DNA of 64,000 nucleotides from Phaeotremella fagi (lineage: Eukaryota; Basidiomycota; Tremellomycetes; Tremellales; Phaeotremellaceae): the NCBI GenBank assembly GCA_001599715.1, contig BCHU01000014.1, positions 434,001 to 498,000 on the forward strand. Reading direction: 5' to 3'. Under the pieces are notes generated by a model. That model was not told where the DNA came from. It saw nothing but the letters and a program-made list of their open reading frames with translations, and made no database searches. The translations under genes and the position numbers were made by a program. Below, one piece after another: positions 1-11,713 of the stretch. Numbering within the stretch: the first letter of the stretch is position 1; each line of letters opens with the position of its first letter.

Positions 1-210
1 GGCCCGCCTTCCCTATTTCCTCACAAGCACCTCCTCCGATGTTCTACGAGATTCTTTCACTTCCGAATGTTGTTTGAAGGTATTTCTGATAACAGTCGAT
101 CCTGAAAAATTGATGATTAAAGGGATTGTCAGTCTCAAGTGGTATCAAGGAATTTTACAATCGGGGTTGTGAAAAACTCACTGGCAGCGACAATGAGCAC
201 TCTTTGAACA

Positions 211-1300
211 TTATATTTCGAAATTTTGTTTATCGGAAAGATCTCCGCTGTTACTGGATAAATTGCGGATGTTCTCGCTAAGAACCCTCATTCTGTTTTC
301 GAATTGTCTATCAATGATGTCTTCCTCGGTACTAGAAGTGGGATTGCAGCTGTTGTTGGTGAGTTTTGAACTGTTATTATCATTTCTCGTTGCGTTTGAA
401 ACCTCGACTCTAAATGTGGATATACTGTACACTTAGTTGAAGACCAAAATTTTGTCCTCATTAAAGCAATGAAACCTCACCTTGAACGTGCTTCTTTCTT
501 CCCAAGCTTGCTCTTCTTCAAATCATTGATAGTGAACCGATGTTTGTTTGCAACCGCTTGGGGCTTTTCGTAATCAGCAGCATAGTTTTCAAGACTGGCA
601 CAGACGTCATCGATGCTGACACAGTCTGATTTGGAGTGAGTGTATTGATTTGTATATTTTCGAATATTGTCAGCATCATCATAGTAACCACAAAACGATT
701 CTACAAAGGTAACTAGATTGTTGATTTTTTGGTTCAGCTCTTCTCGACTGATGGTATCAGTTTCGTCATCACCAGCATTTGATGGAGACAAGTTGGACCA
801 TGGGTAACGAGATGACATTTTACTTGTTTGGTTGTAGTAGGTGGATTCATCACCAGACTTGGTGGAAGATCGGTTTGTTGATGCTTTTGAAGCGTTGATC
901 CTAATATGAATATACAGTCAGTTGAGGATGAAGACTACATTTGCATTAAAGTGATAAAACCTCACATGGCCCACACCCTCTTGTTCGTATTTCTCATCTG
1001 CCTCAGCTCACCTACAGTTCTCCAAACATTTGACGTGACAACTCTAGGCCGTTTGATATTAGGATCATTATAGGTTTCGAGACTCGCACAGACTTCATTG
1101 ATACTGACGCCGTTTGATTTGGTTTGTGTGTATTGGTTTGTGTAGCTTAGAAAAGTATTTTTACCTTCCTGATCAAGTGAATTTGAAAACATGTCAAGTA
1201 GATAGTCGATTTTCTCGGTTAGCTCCTTCGGAGTAATCGTACCGTATTCATCCTCACCAGTATTTGATGAAGACATGTTGGAAGATATGTAGCGAGACAT
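211..1300 (-). CDS. Exon-repeat family protein, copy A (unknown function)
   Basis: I do not recognise this family. Three exons (1300-966, 900-481, 409-211) join in frame to 317 residues. The introns of 65 and 71 nt are both phase 2 and have GTGAGG donors and TTAG acceptors. Exons 1 and 2 carry the same module: a Ser/Asn-rich start with SSSNTG, then TISREEL, a hydrophobic helix-like stretch, YTNQYT, SIDEVCASLE, and a basic end. An almost invariant cysteine sits in the SIDEVC motif. Exon 2 has an extra Ser/Thr-rich linker at its front. No signal peptide or membrane segment is seen. Read without splicing, each exon ends in TGA formed by the donor itself, so it could be mistaken for separate small genes. 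The TAA at 213-211 lies earlier than the stop of copy B. Confidence 0.7.
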
Positions 1301-1970
1301 TATTGTACTTGTTTGGTAGTTGATTTGGTAGTTGACAATATGGAAGTCAAAACATGAAAGACAGTAAACTTATGTAAACCGTATGCTAGGTGTTCTGTTC
1401 CATGTCCAGCCAAATTAAAGGAAGGGTGTACTAACCTTTGAGACAAGTATCCATTCAGGCGGACTCTGAAACAATTACAGAACCTTTGTGTGATGAATGT
1501 TTGAAAATTGCGTCCTCAGTTACCTTTTGCTTTTAAAGGTTTTCAATCTACTCAGTTGTATCACAAGGTATAATGATACTGCACCCCTGCAATCGCAATT
1601 TGAGTCATGCCGATGATACCAGAAAGACCTCTTTAAGTCGGGTGCCACAAGCTACAGTACGAGTACAGTATGTGCTCTGATGTGCACCAGGGATGCAATT
1701 TTTGTGTTGCCAAGCTTAAACTCTCAAAAGATGTTTGATTATCTTTGAAATCTCATAAGACTGATCGACAAATTACCAACTTGCAAGAGAAATTGAACTG
1801 CAAAGATGAAGATGAATTCTTAGATTATGCCACTGTCGTCTACGTTGAAAACTTGAACTTCTTGAAAAATCATCAATGAACACTTGCATCAAGCCGTAAC
1901 CACTCTAAATACTCGTAAATGGACCGCCTTCCCTATCAATTACATCCTCCAATATTCTACAAGATTATGC
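1301..1970. other. Intergenic region with a short coding-like relic
   Basis: Positions 1301 to about 1560 resemble the region upstream of copy B and are probably the promoter of copy A. Positions about 1670-1880 on the plus strand read in pieces like a small Cys- and Lys-rich protein. One piece starts MCSDVHQGCNFC, is broken by TGA, and resumes in the same frame with a coiled-coil-like stretch ending in TGA near 1879. No complete gene can be built, so this may be a decayed gene or chance. Confidence 0.3.
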
Positions 1971-3516
1971 CTAGTCCCATTTTGAACTACCGTGCTCTTT
2001 AAGATACTTGATCCTTGAATGAAGAAAAAAGTGTATGTCAGTATCAAGTTACACGATAGAATGCTATTGTACAATCGGCTTTGTGCAAAACTTACTGGGA
2101 GAGATCACAAATTTCCTTTGCTCGTGCAATGTCGAGTTGGTCACTTACGGAAGACCCGCTGATACTGGATAAAGAATCGCTGATTTCGCGGAATCTTTGA
2201 TAACTGTATTCGGAGAACTCATCACTGAAGTTGGTTCCGGCAGAGGTGGGGGTGTGGCTGTTGCCTGTAATGGTATCATCAGATTTGGCGGAAGATTGAG
2301 TTGTTGATTCTTCTTTGGAAACATTGACTCTAAATACAAATATACAGTCAGTTGAAGAGGAAAGACTTTGACTGCATTAAAGCGATGAAACCTCACCTTG
2401 AACGCGCCGCTTCTTCCTTCTCAAGCTTGATCTTCTTTAAATCACCGATAGTCGACCACACATTGAATCTGACTACTTGAGGCTGCTCTCTTTTTGCAGG
2501 AAAAACATAGCTTTGAAGATTGGAACAGACTTCATCGATGCTGAAATATTTTGACTCGGATTTAGTGTATCGATCTGCACAGCTTCGTTCAAAACCTCTG
2601 ACGAATTCCCGGCAAGAAGGGTTTCCCTGAAAGATGTTACTTAGCTTCTTCATTTCTTTGGTTAGCTCTTCTCGACTAATGGTAACAGGTCCATCAACAC
2701 CAGTATTTGATGAAGACAAGTTGGACGATGAGTAACCAGATACCATTTGACTTGTTTGGCTGTCGTTGGTGGATTCTGTTTGGGTATCATCAGAATTGAC
2801 AGAATATCGATTTGTCGATTCGTCCTCTGAAACACTGAATCTAAATTGAAATATACAGTTAGTTGAAGAGGAGAACTTTGTCTGCATTGAAGAGATGAAA
2901 GCTCACCTTGAACGCGCTCTGATTTCTTTGGTTGACCCATTTCGACTAAAGGTACCACTTTCATCATCACCAGTATTTGAAGAAGACCAGTTGGACGATC
3001 TGAAACGAGACATATTCTCCCTTGTTTGGCGGTCATCGGAGGATTTTGTTTTGGTATCATCAGACCTGGCGGAAGATTGATTTGTCGATGCTTTTAGAGC
3101 GTTGATTCTAATATAAATATACAGTCAGTTGAGGATGAAGACTTTGTCTGCATGAAAGCAATGACACCTCACTTTGAAAGCGCTGCTTCCTTCGCCCACT
3201 TGATCCTCCTCAAATCATTGACAGTGTCCTGCACTCTGTATGGGAGTAAAACAGGATGCGATAGTAGGCCAGGATGAACATAGTTTTCAAGACTGGTACA
3301 GACTTCATCGATGCTGACACAGTCTGATTTTGAATCAGATTGAGTGTATTGACTTATACACTTATTCAGACCCCAAATAGCACGACTGTAATCATCTTCC
3401 GGTCCAAAGCGGCTAATTAGATGCTCGATTTTGTCGGTTAGGTCTTTTCGACTGATGAAACCAGGTCCTTTATCATCAGTAGATGTAGACATGTTGGAAG
3501 CTGTGTCACAAGACAT
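1971..3516 (-). CDS. Exon-repeat family protein, copy B (unknown function)
   Basis: Paralogue of copy A. Five exons (3516-3173, 3107-2907, 2840-2397, 2329-2096, 2013-1971) join in one frame to 421 residues, and all four introns are phase 2. Exons 1 and 3 carry the full module (TISREELT, helix region, YTKSESK, SIDEVC, basic end). Exon 2 keeps the linker and both ends of the module but has lost about 70 codons of the core, exactly in frame. Exon 4 is Ser/Thr-rich and acidic. The last intron has a textbook branch point and polypyrimidine tract (TACTGAC, TTTTTTCTTC) before exon 5, which encodes 14 residues. If that intron were not used, the protein would stop at 2092 instead. Each exon start has a nearly identical intron in front of it, so exon and intron were copied together. 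Confidence 0.7.
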
Positions 3517-3993
3517 TGTTTTACTTGTTGGTGTTTGTTTGGTCGATGATAGTAAATGAATTAAAAACTTGAATGTCAGAATAAACTTATGTATACAGTA
3601 TGTTACCTGTTACAGTATGTTCCATGTTCAGCAAAACTAAAGGAAGGACGTACAAAAGAGGTGTACTGCCCTTTGAGAGGAGTTTCCATTGAGACCAACT
3701 CTGAAACCATTACAGAACCTTTATGTGGTAAACGTTTGAAATCTCTGACATTTATCTTTTGGTTTCGAAGAGCTGTGAATGGAACATCACTATAGCTTGT
3801 GAGACATGCCCGTGTAAATAGATTGATACTGAACTTCTGCAGTCGTGAACCGTGTACCTTGTGTGAAAGCCAGCAAAAGACGTTATACAACGACTATGCA
3901 TAGATCAAGTACAACGATAGATCTTGACTCCTAAACTCGACGCAATCCATATACCGTACGACCACTCCAATACTCCAACCTTAGCCCCAACTC
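3517..3993. other. Promoter of copy B and 3' flank of the next gene
   Basis: Positions about 3595-3850 are the diverged twin of the region upstream of copy A. Open frames on both strands here follow the duplicated promoter and look like chance. Nothing else is seen. Confidence 0.5.
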
Positions 3994-6735
3994 TCAGGCC
4001 AAACCAGCAGGTAAACCAGAACCACTTTGCGCCAATCTCGATAAAGTTTCAAAAATCCTAAACAAACTCAATATCATATTAGTGACATAGATCAAAACCG
4101 CCAAAAGACTGAGTGTGATACAACCAATCTGTCTCTGACAGATATGTAAAGTCAAATCCGAATTGATCACTGAATCAGGTAAATTCAAACCGAGAGTATC
4201 GATGATTTTCGATACGGGTGTTAAACCGTTTTGTAAAGGTAGATTGATTGATGTTGAATTGTATCCTAGTGAATAGAGGAGTTGAGTGTATCCTTCAGGT
4301 AGACCTGTTCTCCACCAGGCTTGGATCGGTGTACATTCCAATGGTGTTGCTATGAAATCGTTTGAGGAGAGTGAGAGCGCACTTGACCAGAGGGCGATAA
4401 AAGCTATATCTAATGTTACCCATAACATCTTTGATGCTAGATCCCATAAACCAATTGGTCGACCTTTATATTCCCTGTACATTGCCGTTAAACAATGGGC
4501 TATAGCCAAACTCGCAAAAAGTATTATCAAAGTTGTCGAGGGACCGATGAGACCTGGTAGTGATAGCTCATACAGCTCACTTCGAATTGATATCGCAAGA
4601 GCTATACGCTCAGATTAGTAACATCACACGAAAAAGGTACCATGCGCAAACCTACCCAACAACGAAACTATCACTGCCAAATTACCCAAACGTAGAAATA
4701 TAGCCACCCTCACGTCAGAGAAGAGTCTCACTTGCCATTTCCTCTTCCAATCGACGTCCTCCTTGAAACGTTTCTTAACAGCAATTTCAGCTGGTGAAGG
4801 TTCATTCCCAAATCTCCACCAACGCTTTTTGGGTTTCTCAATAGATTTCTTTTCGTTGGAGGTTTCACCTGAGCCGAATCTGGTAACAGACGATGATCTT
4901 TCGAACCGATCTTGATTCATGGTTTTGGGACTCATGGTCATGTCGTGACCTAGCTTTGACCAATCGAATCCATGGTCGGCGTTCAACGTGCCGTTCTTCC
5001 ATCCTTCATGGCTTTTAATCGTTATGTCTGTCGGGGCGAATCCTAAACCACTCGGTGTAGGTGGTAATAGAGCTTGACGGAAACGACGTTGTTTCCTACT
5101 CTTTGTTTTTCGACGATTAGGTTTAACCTCTTGATTGGAAACGGTAAGCGGTGACGATGAATTCAAAGGTGTCCTGGGAGAACCTGGATCTCTACCTTGT
5201 ATTTTGGGTGTTCGTGTTATATCACTAGATCCACGAGCAGATTTAGTCGATCGAGCTTTACCGTTGTTTTCATCTTGATTGGATTTATCTTTACCAACGT
5301 CATGACCTGATCCACGTTTTTTCACCTCTGCATCCTCGTAATCTTCATACAAAGCGTTGACCCAACTACCAGGTTGTTGCCAATGTGAAAGTCGTTGTTG
5401 AAGAGGTGGTGGTAATCCTAATCTGAGTTTATGTGAATTCAACCGCTGAGTTCTAGGTCTTCTTGGTGTTCCATCACGACTGGTGGGATGTGAATCATCA
5501 ACTGCGTCATCACCGTCTACACCTTCGGCATCTTCTTCGCCATTCTCCCCCTCCAGTGGAACTCCAAGATTCGAAAGAGGTCGTCGAACTATAGGTACTT
5601 TATATCGGGGAGAATTCGTCGTCGAGATCTCAGAATCTGTCAACGCTTCTTCACGAGGGCGCAGGAAATTTGAAAACGAAGGGGCAGAAGCCAAACGTTT
5701 AGCTCGAGGTTTTGTTCGAGATGTGGAACTTTCATCCCCAGTATCGGAAGCATTTGGTTGTTTCTTTGAATATCTGATAGTTGGACTCGAAGTGTCTAAT
5801 CGTATCTTTGTTGGAAGAGGAGGTGCTAATGAATCGACAGTTTCAGGGAATCCAGTTGAAGGTGCAGAATTGCTTCGTTTCGTTGGAATCCTCACCAGTA
5901 TCTGAGGACTCTCAAGTGGATTGGGAGGTTCCAGACCAGACGATCTACGGAAAATGTGATTTTGGGCTGGGGGTTGCAAAGGCGATACTTGGTTTAAAGT
6001 CGAATTCCGAGAGGGCGCTTTACTGCTCGAGTTGGAATTCGCGGGTGAATTCCGCCGAGCGATCTTTTTCAGAGTGTTTTTGGAGGACGATGGTGTAGAT
6101 CTTGAATTGACACCACGAGATGATTGACGACTTCGAATCGGTCTTCTTGAACTTCCTTGACGAACATCGGTTTCACTCGTCTCCTTCCCCTTTCCTTTCT
6201 GGTCTGCATCGGTCGTTGCGCCATTGTCTACATTGTTTCGTCCACCTTCTGCAGCTCGTCTTCTCATACTTTTCGAAGCCAATTTCTGCATTCCACGGTG
6301 AGTGAACGTCCACCAAGGAGGTTCTTCATCGGAGGTGTCGTCCGAAGCTGAATCATCGTCATCGGAAGATGAGTATCGTAATCGAAGTTTAGGACGCGGT
6401 TTCGGCGAGAGTGATTTAATTGTGAGCTGTCCAGTAGAAGGTGGAGCTGGAGGTGTATCAGGAGGAGAAGGAGGGTCGAAAATAGCTGAGGCTAAATGTA
6501 AAAATAAGATTAGAGTCTGACAGAAACGATATGAGTATGACGACTTACGAGGTACTGTTCGAACTTTCCTTTGAGGACTGAGAGTACCACTAGAATTTAG
6601 GGTAGAGGGTTGCGGAGATTTAGTTCTATCCAGTGTAAGGTTATCAGGCTTTTTAGCTCTGCTAGAACTTCTTCCTCGTCTAGAAAGACTTCCGAAAGAC
6701 GGTAATCTGCTTGACGAGGCTTCTGCATTAGACAT
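3994..6735 (-). CDS. Large disordered protein with C-terminal membrane domain
   Basis: Function not recognised. Three exons (6735-6549, 6491-4656, 4601-3994) give 876 residues. The first intron is 57 nt with no stop, so the frame stays open when it is retained. The second (4655-4602) ends with a TACTAAT branch point and GTATAG acceptor. Residues 1 to about 600 are low complexity: Ser/Pro/Arg-rich, many basic SR and KR patches, an acidic DDDDSASDDTSDEE run. The C-terminal third has about four hydrophobic segments: one just before the last intron, one opening exon 3, one at WVTLDIAFIALWSSAL, one near the end. This suggests a membrane-anchored scaffold with a long cytosolic tail. I start at the second ATG (MSNAEASSSR); an ATG seven codons upstream in the same frame is also possible. 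Confidence 0.75.
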
Positions 6736-7788
6736 GGTCGATTCGTGGATGATCAAATGAATGATCTAGTGTAGTGAGTGAATGAATGAATGAGAGAGAG
6801 CGAAGAAAGATTGATGCAGGTTACAAGTATACAAGGCGATGACAGACTGAAAGCTGTGAGGTGATTTTTTGTTGTGGTTGTTTTTGTTGTTGTTTGCTTT
6901 TGATCTACCGATGCGTCATAAGGCCCACAATCCTTTCCTTTTTTTTAGTTTTTGCCGATGCTTTCCACGATGTATGTACAGTGAGAGATGTGGTAGTACA
7001 GCTGAAGATAGATGTGATATGATATAGATAGTATGAAGAATGAATGGATGAATTGCAGAGAAGTCACAGTATCTTTTCAATACCAAGAAATCACTTTACG
7101 GTAAAGATCCGATCAATCCGGTGTATATGCTTGTGGCAAACAGCACAACTTTAACTTAACTGGACTATGGACTCGTATGTATGCATAGAATGTATACTAA
7201 ATAAGAGGATCATTTCACGATGTCGAAGTTACTTGTCATCACCTATTCGGAGGAAGAGTAGACAATGAAGGACTGAAGAAAGAAAGAGAAAATCTGGGTG
7301 AAAGAAACGCAAAGACCCTCTCCCTTACCCTCCTTCCTTCTTGGCAAAGGTATCAAGGTATCCATCTCGATACCTTTCGATACTGATCAAGGCTCTTACC
7401 ATGAAAGGGAAGGTTGTGAATTGTGAATAAATATATAAGTTAAATTAGTGTCACTAACTTGTTGTACAAGTAGTGCATAGTAAGCATTCCACCACCCACC
7501 ACCCCAGTTTACGGAGATCTTCCCCGAATTACCTGAGTGGGTAACAAGTAACTGAGAGCAAGTTTTACCCGCAGTCAGTCGTGTTCCTTCACCTTCACTT
7601 TCACATCCACTTAATTCACATAAACATCTTATATATTATTCTTTCATTCTTCCATACTTCATATTTCACTCATCGCGAACAATCAGTCTCAACAGTAACA
7701 TAAATCCAATCACACAAAACCCCATCACTCACAACGTAGTCCTGATTGGAATTTCCTTATCGTGTCAACACCCAAAAAAATCAACAAA
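6736..7788. promoter_or_regulatory. Divergent intergenic region, ~1 kb
   Basis: Shared upstream region of two divergent membrane-protein genes. It contains T-rich tracts near 6870-6950 and a pyrimidine/CA-rich stretch at about 7580-7790 typical of a fungal 5' UTR before the plus-strand gene. No further gene is seen. Confidence 0.55.
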
Positions 7789-9306
7789 ATGGACGCTCTC
7801 ATCGAAGCGCTTGACGTCTATTTCGCTCCTTCTCCCACTCCTACACCGACCTATCAAGTCAACGCAGCTGCCTACGGTGACGCTACAACTAACACTGGTT
7901 CAACAATCGAATCATACGTGGAAACATCGGTCTCCGAATCACTTTCAGGTTATACCATTAGTTCTTCAGCCAGTGCTACAGCTTCCGCGTGGTCGTCAAC
8001 GTCGATATCAGCATCCCTAGCCACTTCAGTCGTGACTTCAGCAGTCGCATCATCTATGTACCCAGTCTCTTCAGCAGTCTCTTCCCCCCGCGTTATCACT
8101 ACCACATCCAACGCGATCACAGGCGCTTACATGGAAACATCAGGCGCGGCTTCTTCGACTTCAACTTCGACTGCGCAACCTCAAACTTTTTCATCAACCA
8201 TGTTAATCGCCATCTCTGTCGCTGGTACACTCACCTGTATAGGTATGTGTCTAGGAGCTTACTGTTGTGTACGTAGAAATCGTCGTCGACGTAGATTAGC
8301 AAAATCACAAGAAAGGGGTACCCTACCAACAAGTCAACGCGGGTATGTGGGTGATTTAACGACAGAAGAGGTAGCTCAGGTTCTACCGTTCCCACAAAGA
8401 ATGCAAGGTCTCCAACAACGTGAATCGTATATTGGTGATGGAAGAGAATCAACTGCTTGGACGGATGATACTGAATTCGACATGATCGCTGTTGACGGTT
8501 CATCCATCGCTAGAACTTTATCAACCACCTCGACACGTCGACAATCACTTCGATCTGATACAACTGAAAATCCATTCGCTCATCCTGGTTATACGATGCC
8601 AACAAGGGCTCCTCCAAGACTAATGATTGATGCCAAAAGTACATCAACCCCAACATCATACAGTGCTGGACCATCAGGATCTTCTCAGTGGTCAGCTCCA
8701 TCAGCCAGTTACAACGCATCGTCGTCTTCGTCGCACATACCGAATCTTTTGACACCACTTTCCGCAACATATGATAGAAATTCTCCAAACAACCCCTTCC
8801 TTGATCCAACAATCCCATCTCCTATCAGTGCTACATCACCATTCCATCGTTATCCATCACAATCCACTTCTCATAACATGTATCCGCAATTCAGCAATCC
8901 AACATCACCTATTTCACCATTCAATCGTTATCCATCACAATCATCAACCCACAACCCATACGTTCAATATCCAATCATAACCTCATCATCAGCATTAGCA
9001 CCAAGAGGCTACCCCAACGCACCACCATCAGAGATTTCAACACCAACCGAAAGATCGTGGTCCGCAGCTGATGATCGACTTATGACATCAAACAACAACC
9101 CACCTTCCCAAGGACTATCTAGAGGTTTAACAATCATTCGTCATGCAGATGCAGGTTCCGTCAGACCAAACCCCAACAGAACTATTTCAACACGTGTAGG
9201 TACAGGAAGAACACACGAATTGGATAGCGATGAAGATGCAGAGGAAGTCAATGAAAGAGGTGAAGTGCATTTACCACCAACTTACGGTGAACTCTATGGT
9301 GCTTAG
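7789..9306 (+). CDS. Ser/Thr-rich single-pass membrane protein
   Basis: An intronless frame of 505 residues. The start is the ATG at 7789 in good context (acaaaATGG); the frame also runs upstream without an ATG. Residues about 20-135 are Ser/Thr/Ala-rich and probably O-glycosylated. Residues about 137-159 form one strong membrane helix (MLIAISVAGTLTCIGMCLG) followed by CCVRRNRRRRR, which fixes the C-terminus inside. The cytosolic tail of about 340 residues is Ser/Pro/Asn-rich, with repeated FHRYPSQS/FNRYPSQS segments and an acidic end. The layout resembles fungal wall-stress sensors of the Mid2/Wsc type, but there is no WSC domain and no cleavable signal peptide, so a sensor role is only an inference. 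Confidence 0.8.
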   Translation: MDALIEALDVYFAPSPTPTPTYQVNAAAYGDATTNTGSTIESYVETSVSESLSGYTISSSASATASAWSSTSISASLATSVVTSAVASSMYPVSSAVSSPRVITTTSNAITGAYMETSGAASSTSTSTAQPQTFSSTMLIAISVAGTLTCIGMCLGAYCCVRRNRRRRRLAKSQERGTLPTSQRGYVGDLTTEEVAQVLPFPQRMQGLQQRESYIGDGRESTAWTDDTEFDMIAVDGSSIARTLSTTSTRRQSLRSDTTENPFAHPGYTMPTRAPPRLMIDAKSTSTPTSYSAGPSGSSQWSAPSASYNASSSSSHIPNLLTPLSATYDRNSPNNPFLDPTIPSPISATSPFHRYPSQSTSHNMYPQFSNPTSPISPFNRYPSQSSTHNPYVQYPIITSSSALAPRGYPNAPPSEISTPTERSWSAADDRLMTSNNNPPSQGLSRGLTIIRHADAGSVRPNPNRTISTRVGTGRTHELDSDEDAEEVNERGEVHLPPTYGELYGA

Positions 9307-9576
9307 GATATTTATTTGTTACTCATTATCAATCTCGTATATGCTGGACAATTTTACGTAGAATATATATATATACTATTATAATCCTTGGTTAGTTTTC
9401 AATTTTCGTCATTTGGGACATCGGTGATTGATTTTCAGTGCTTATGTATTATTTTACACAAACTTATAGTCATTGCGGGTTTCTCCTACCCTTTAAGATA
9501 GAAATGGAGAAGTGCACCACGTAGAGATTTCATCTAAAGTACAAATATCATACACCAAAAAAATACAGTTCCAAAT

Positions 9577-11271
9577 TCATATTGGACCCCTAGCCAAGAA
9601 ATCATTGATATCCATCTCACTCTCCTTACGTTCCTTGTGACGATGTCGATCATCCCCATGACGATGTGAAGATGTAGAATAACTTCTTGGAGGTGCGATA
9701 GTTGAATGACTCTCAATATCGAATTTAAGATTTTCGTTCCTCCTTTCCTCCCCTTGTTCATGTTCATGGTGGTGTTCACGGCTTGTGCTCAATTCATGTA
9801 GATTCATTTGGGATTGATGGTTTTTACCTGTTTCTTTGATTCTTTGAATACGTTTTCGACTATTCGATTGTCACGTCAGAATATGGTTCGCGTTTTGGTT
9901 GAAGGGGTGATTGACTTACGATACTAAAGCATACATCAGTGCATGGAAGTAAACTGCTGCTATAGCTTGTCCAATGATTCTTTGACTAATAAATTTATTG
10001 TAAGTCAGCTATGATACAAAGTACACATCGAATCCCACTTACATAAGTAAACCAGCTGACTCGGCTTCCCATCGCAAACCAATGACTATGAGTATACTGA
10101 TGAAAACACCAGGTAAGAAAGATTGGATGCAGATATATATGATTTTGTTGACTATCGAGTTTTATTCAGTACAGCATTACAGATAACGCAGTCAGGCTTT
10201 ATAGGTTGCTTACGAGCTGTATCTATCAACGGAAATTCTGTTTTATCCCTATAGATCCCTAAGACCAATAGAAAACAAATTGATAAAGTAGCAGCTATCA
10301 ATTGATTAGAATCATGAAAAGAAGCAAAGCGAATTTTTCAGTACGACTTACTCAACTGTAAGTAAGATGCTGCTCTCTACAAAGTGAAGTTGTGAGTAAA
10401 GATCATTTCATTGTTCGAAGTGATGACGAAAAGACCTACAGCAACATTCCCATAATTGATATAAACGTTGATAACAAATGGCAAAGAAGCCATGAATTCA
10501 TCTACCGATTGATATTTCAGTCCACCGGGTGGATTGATACAAGCAAAAGCACTAGCAAGAGAGATTTACATCAGTCTGATAAATAATCCACGGTACAAAC
10601 AAAGGTAAGAAAACTCACTACGAATCAAACAGAACCACAGTTGCCAAACTCTGTATTAAACTCGGTATACAGATCCATTTGTTGTTACCCCACAAACGAT
10701 ATATTTTATGTATGAAGAACAGATGAACGATCAAAACCACTGCTTCACCTAGTATCGTTTGAATAGCGAATAGGAACTACAGTCCACTCAGTACGACTAA
10801 TCCACCTTTCGACAATGTAAAAAGAAGTAAAAGGACGTACGAAATCAATCAAATAGGCTTCAGTGTATTTATCGATATGCTGTATCAACTGGATATGCGA
10901 GAACATCCATAACGCCAGTTGGATGATGACCAAGACTAAAACACAGACTACACCGAGTCGAGCGAGCGGTGTATCCCTTTTCGATTGGGTGAAATATTCA
11001 TGAACGAGTTGTAATCCACTTCCAGTGGTTAGACCACCTAACACTATCCCTGCTCCCGATGCCTACCGAAGCAAATCGTTACTTGATTGGTACCGCTTGT
11101 GTAAGAGGTGTTAAGGTGACTTACCAAGAGAATTAACGTTATATCATCCTAATTTCTTGTTAGGTTCTGTTTGCCTTTTTTTGGGTCTCAAGGGTATTGA
11201 CTTACTATCCCAACTATCTTCAAAATCTCTGCAATCTGTAACGATTCGAAACAATCTACTGTAGAGTTCAT
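9577..11271 (-). CDS. Seven-TM membrane protein, DUF6534-like, copy 1
   Basis: Multi-exon gene read from MNSTVDCF to a stop after RGPI. The first exons are 11271-11206, 11148-11125 (24 nt) and 11062-10841; the rest run through conserved blocks such as QTILGEAVVLIVHLFF and CINPPGG. The order of hydrophobic segments, the early LQ..HEYF motif with the following RLGV, and the late helix pair before SRKRIQR fit the basidiomycete-expanded seven-TM families DUF6533/6534. The cytosolic tail is His/Arg/Glu-rich and ends in EMDINDFL. The plus-strand neighbour just downstream of the start is a paralogue in the same orientation. Ligand and function are unknown. Splice sites in the second half were not all fixed. 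Confidence 0.7.
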
Positions 11272-11713
11272 CTTGAGCTTCGAAACTTCTTGTATTGGTA
11301 TCAGCTCTTGATATTTTATATTACAGATGAGAAAACATGCGGCGAAAACAACAAGTAAAGATCCACTAGAACTGGAAGGTGTTATAATCAAATAAGGATG
11401 TACGTAATGTTTGAAATCACCTAATTAATATCTTTCCATTCAAACGTTATGCTTTGCTTGCTTGTTTCCTTGTATAGAATTGGGTTCCAGAACTAACAGT
11501 ACTTTCAATTCAGTTAATTGAAACAAATTCAATTCAAACAATCAGTTGTGGCGTGCCACTTTGTCTTGTATGAGTAATATCAACTTGCTTCCTGGATAGA
11601 GTATGCACAGCTGACCCGAAAGGTAACTTGACTATCTCGGTGTGAATGATACATGCTTAAGAAATTACAACACCCTTACTGAAGACAGAAAATTCCGAAA
11701 TGTGATCTGATAC
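11272..11713. other. Intergenic region between the two seven-TM genes
   Basis: Upstream region of copy 1 and 3' flank of copy 2. It contains AT-rich repeats of the caattcaa/ttgaattg type near 11505-11540 and nothing gene-like. Confidence 0.5.

Larger units (their letters stand above)
1..3900. repeat. Tandem duplication of a ~1.9-kb gene unit
   Basis: Two diverged copies of one unit follow each other. The block starting at 1 (ggcccgccttccctat) matches the block at about 1920 (ggaccgccttccctat). The segment at about 165-186 matches the one at about 2079-2098. The upstream regions at about 1375-1530 and 3595-3755 share long stretches, including gaaggacgtac/gaagggtgtac and cattacagaacctt. Each unit holds one minus-strand gene with its own promoter. 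The second unit has two more exons than the first, so exon number changed before or after the duplication. A region at about 1600-1915 has no obvious counterpart in the other unit. Confidence 0.85.

Noticed and set aside
3589..3890. Frames on both strands in the region upstream of copy B.
   Set aside because: They fall in the duplicated promoter and are not kept open in the sister copy at 1375-1600.
5483..6520. Plus-strand frames opposite the disordered membrane-protein gene.
   Set aside because: Antisense shadows of low-complexity coding sequence with Ser/Gly/Glu bias.
8231..8818. Minus-strand frames opposite the Ser/Thr-rich membrane protein.
   Set aside because: Antisense to a well-supported gene and without recognisable content.
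9361..9376. TA-dinucleotide run after the single-pass membrane protein gene.
   Set aside because: A short simple repeat in a 3' region, most likely part of the polyadenylation environment.
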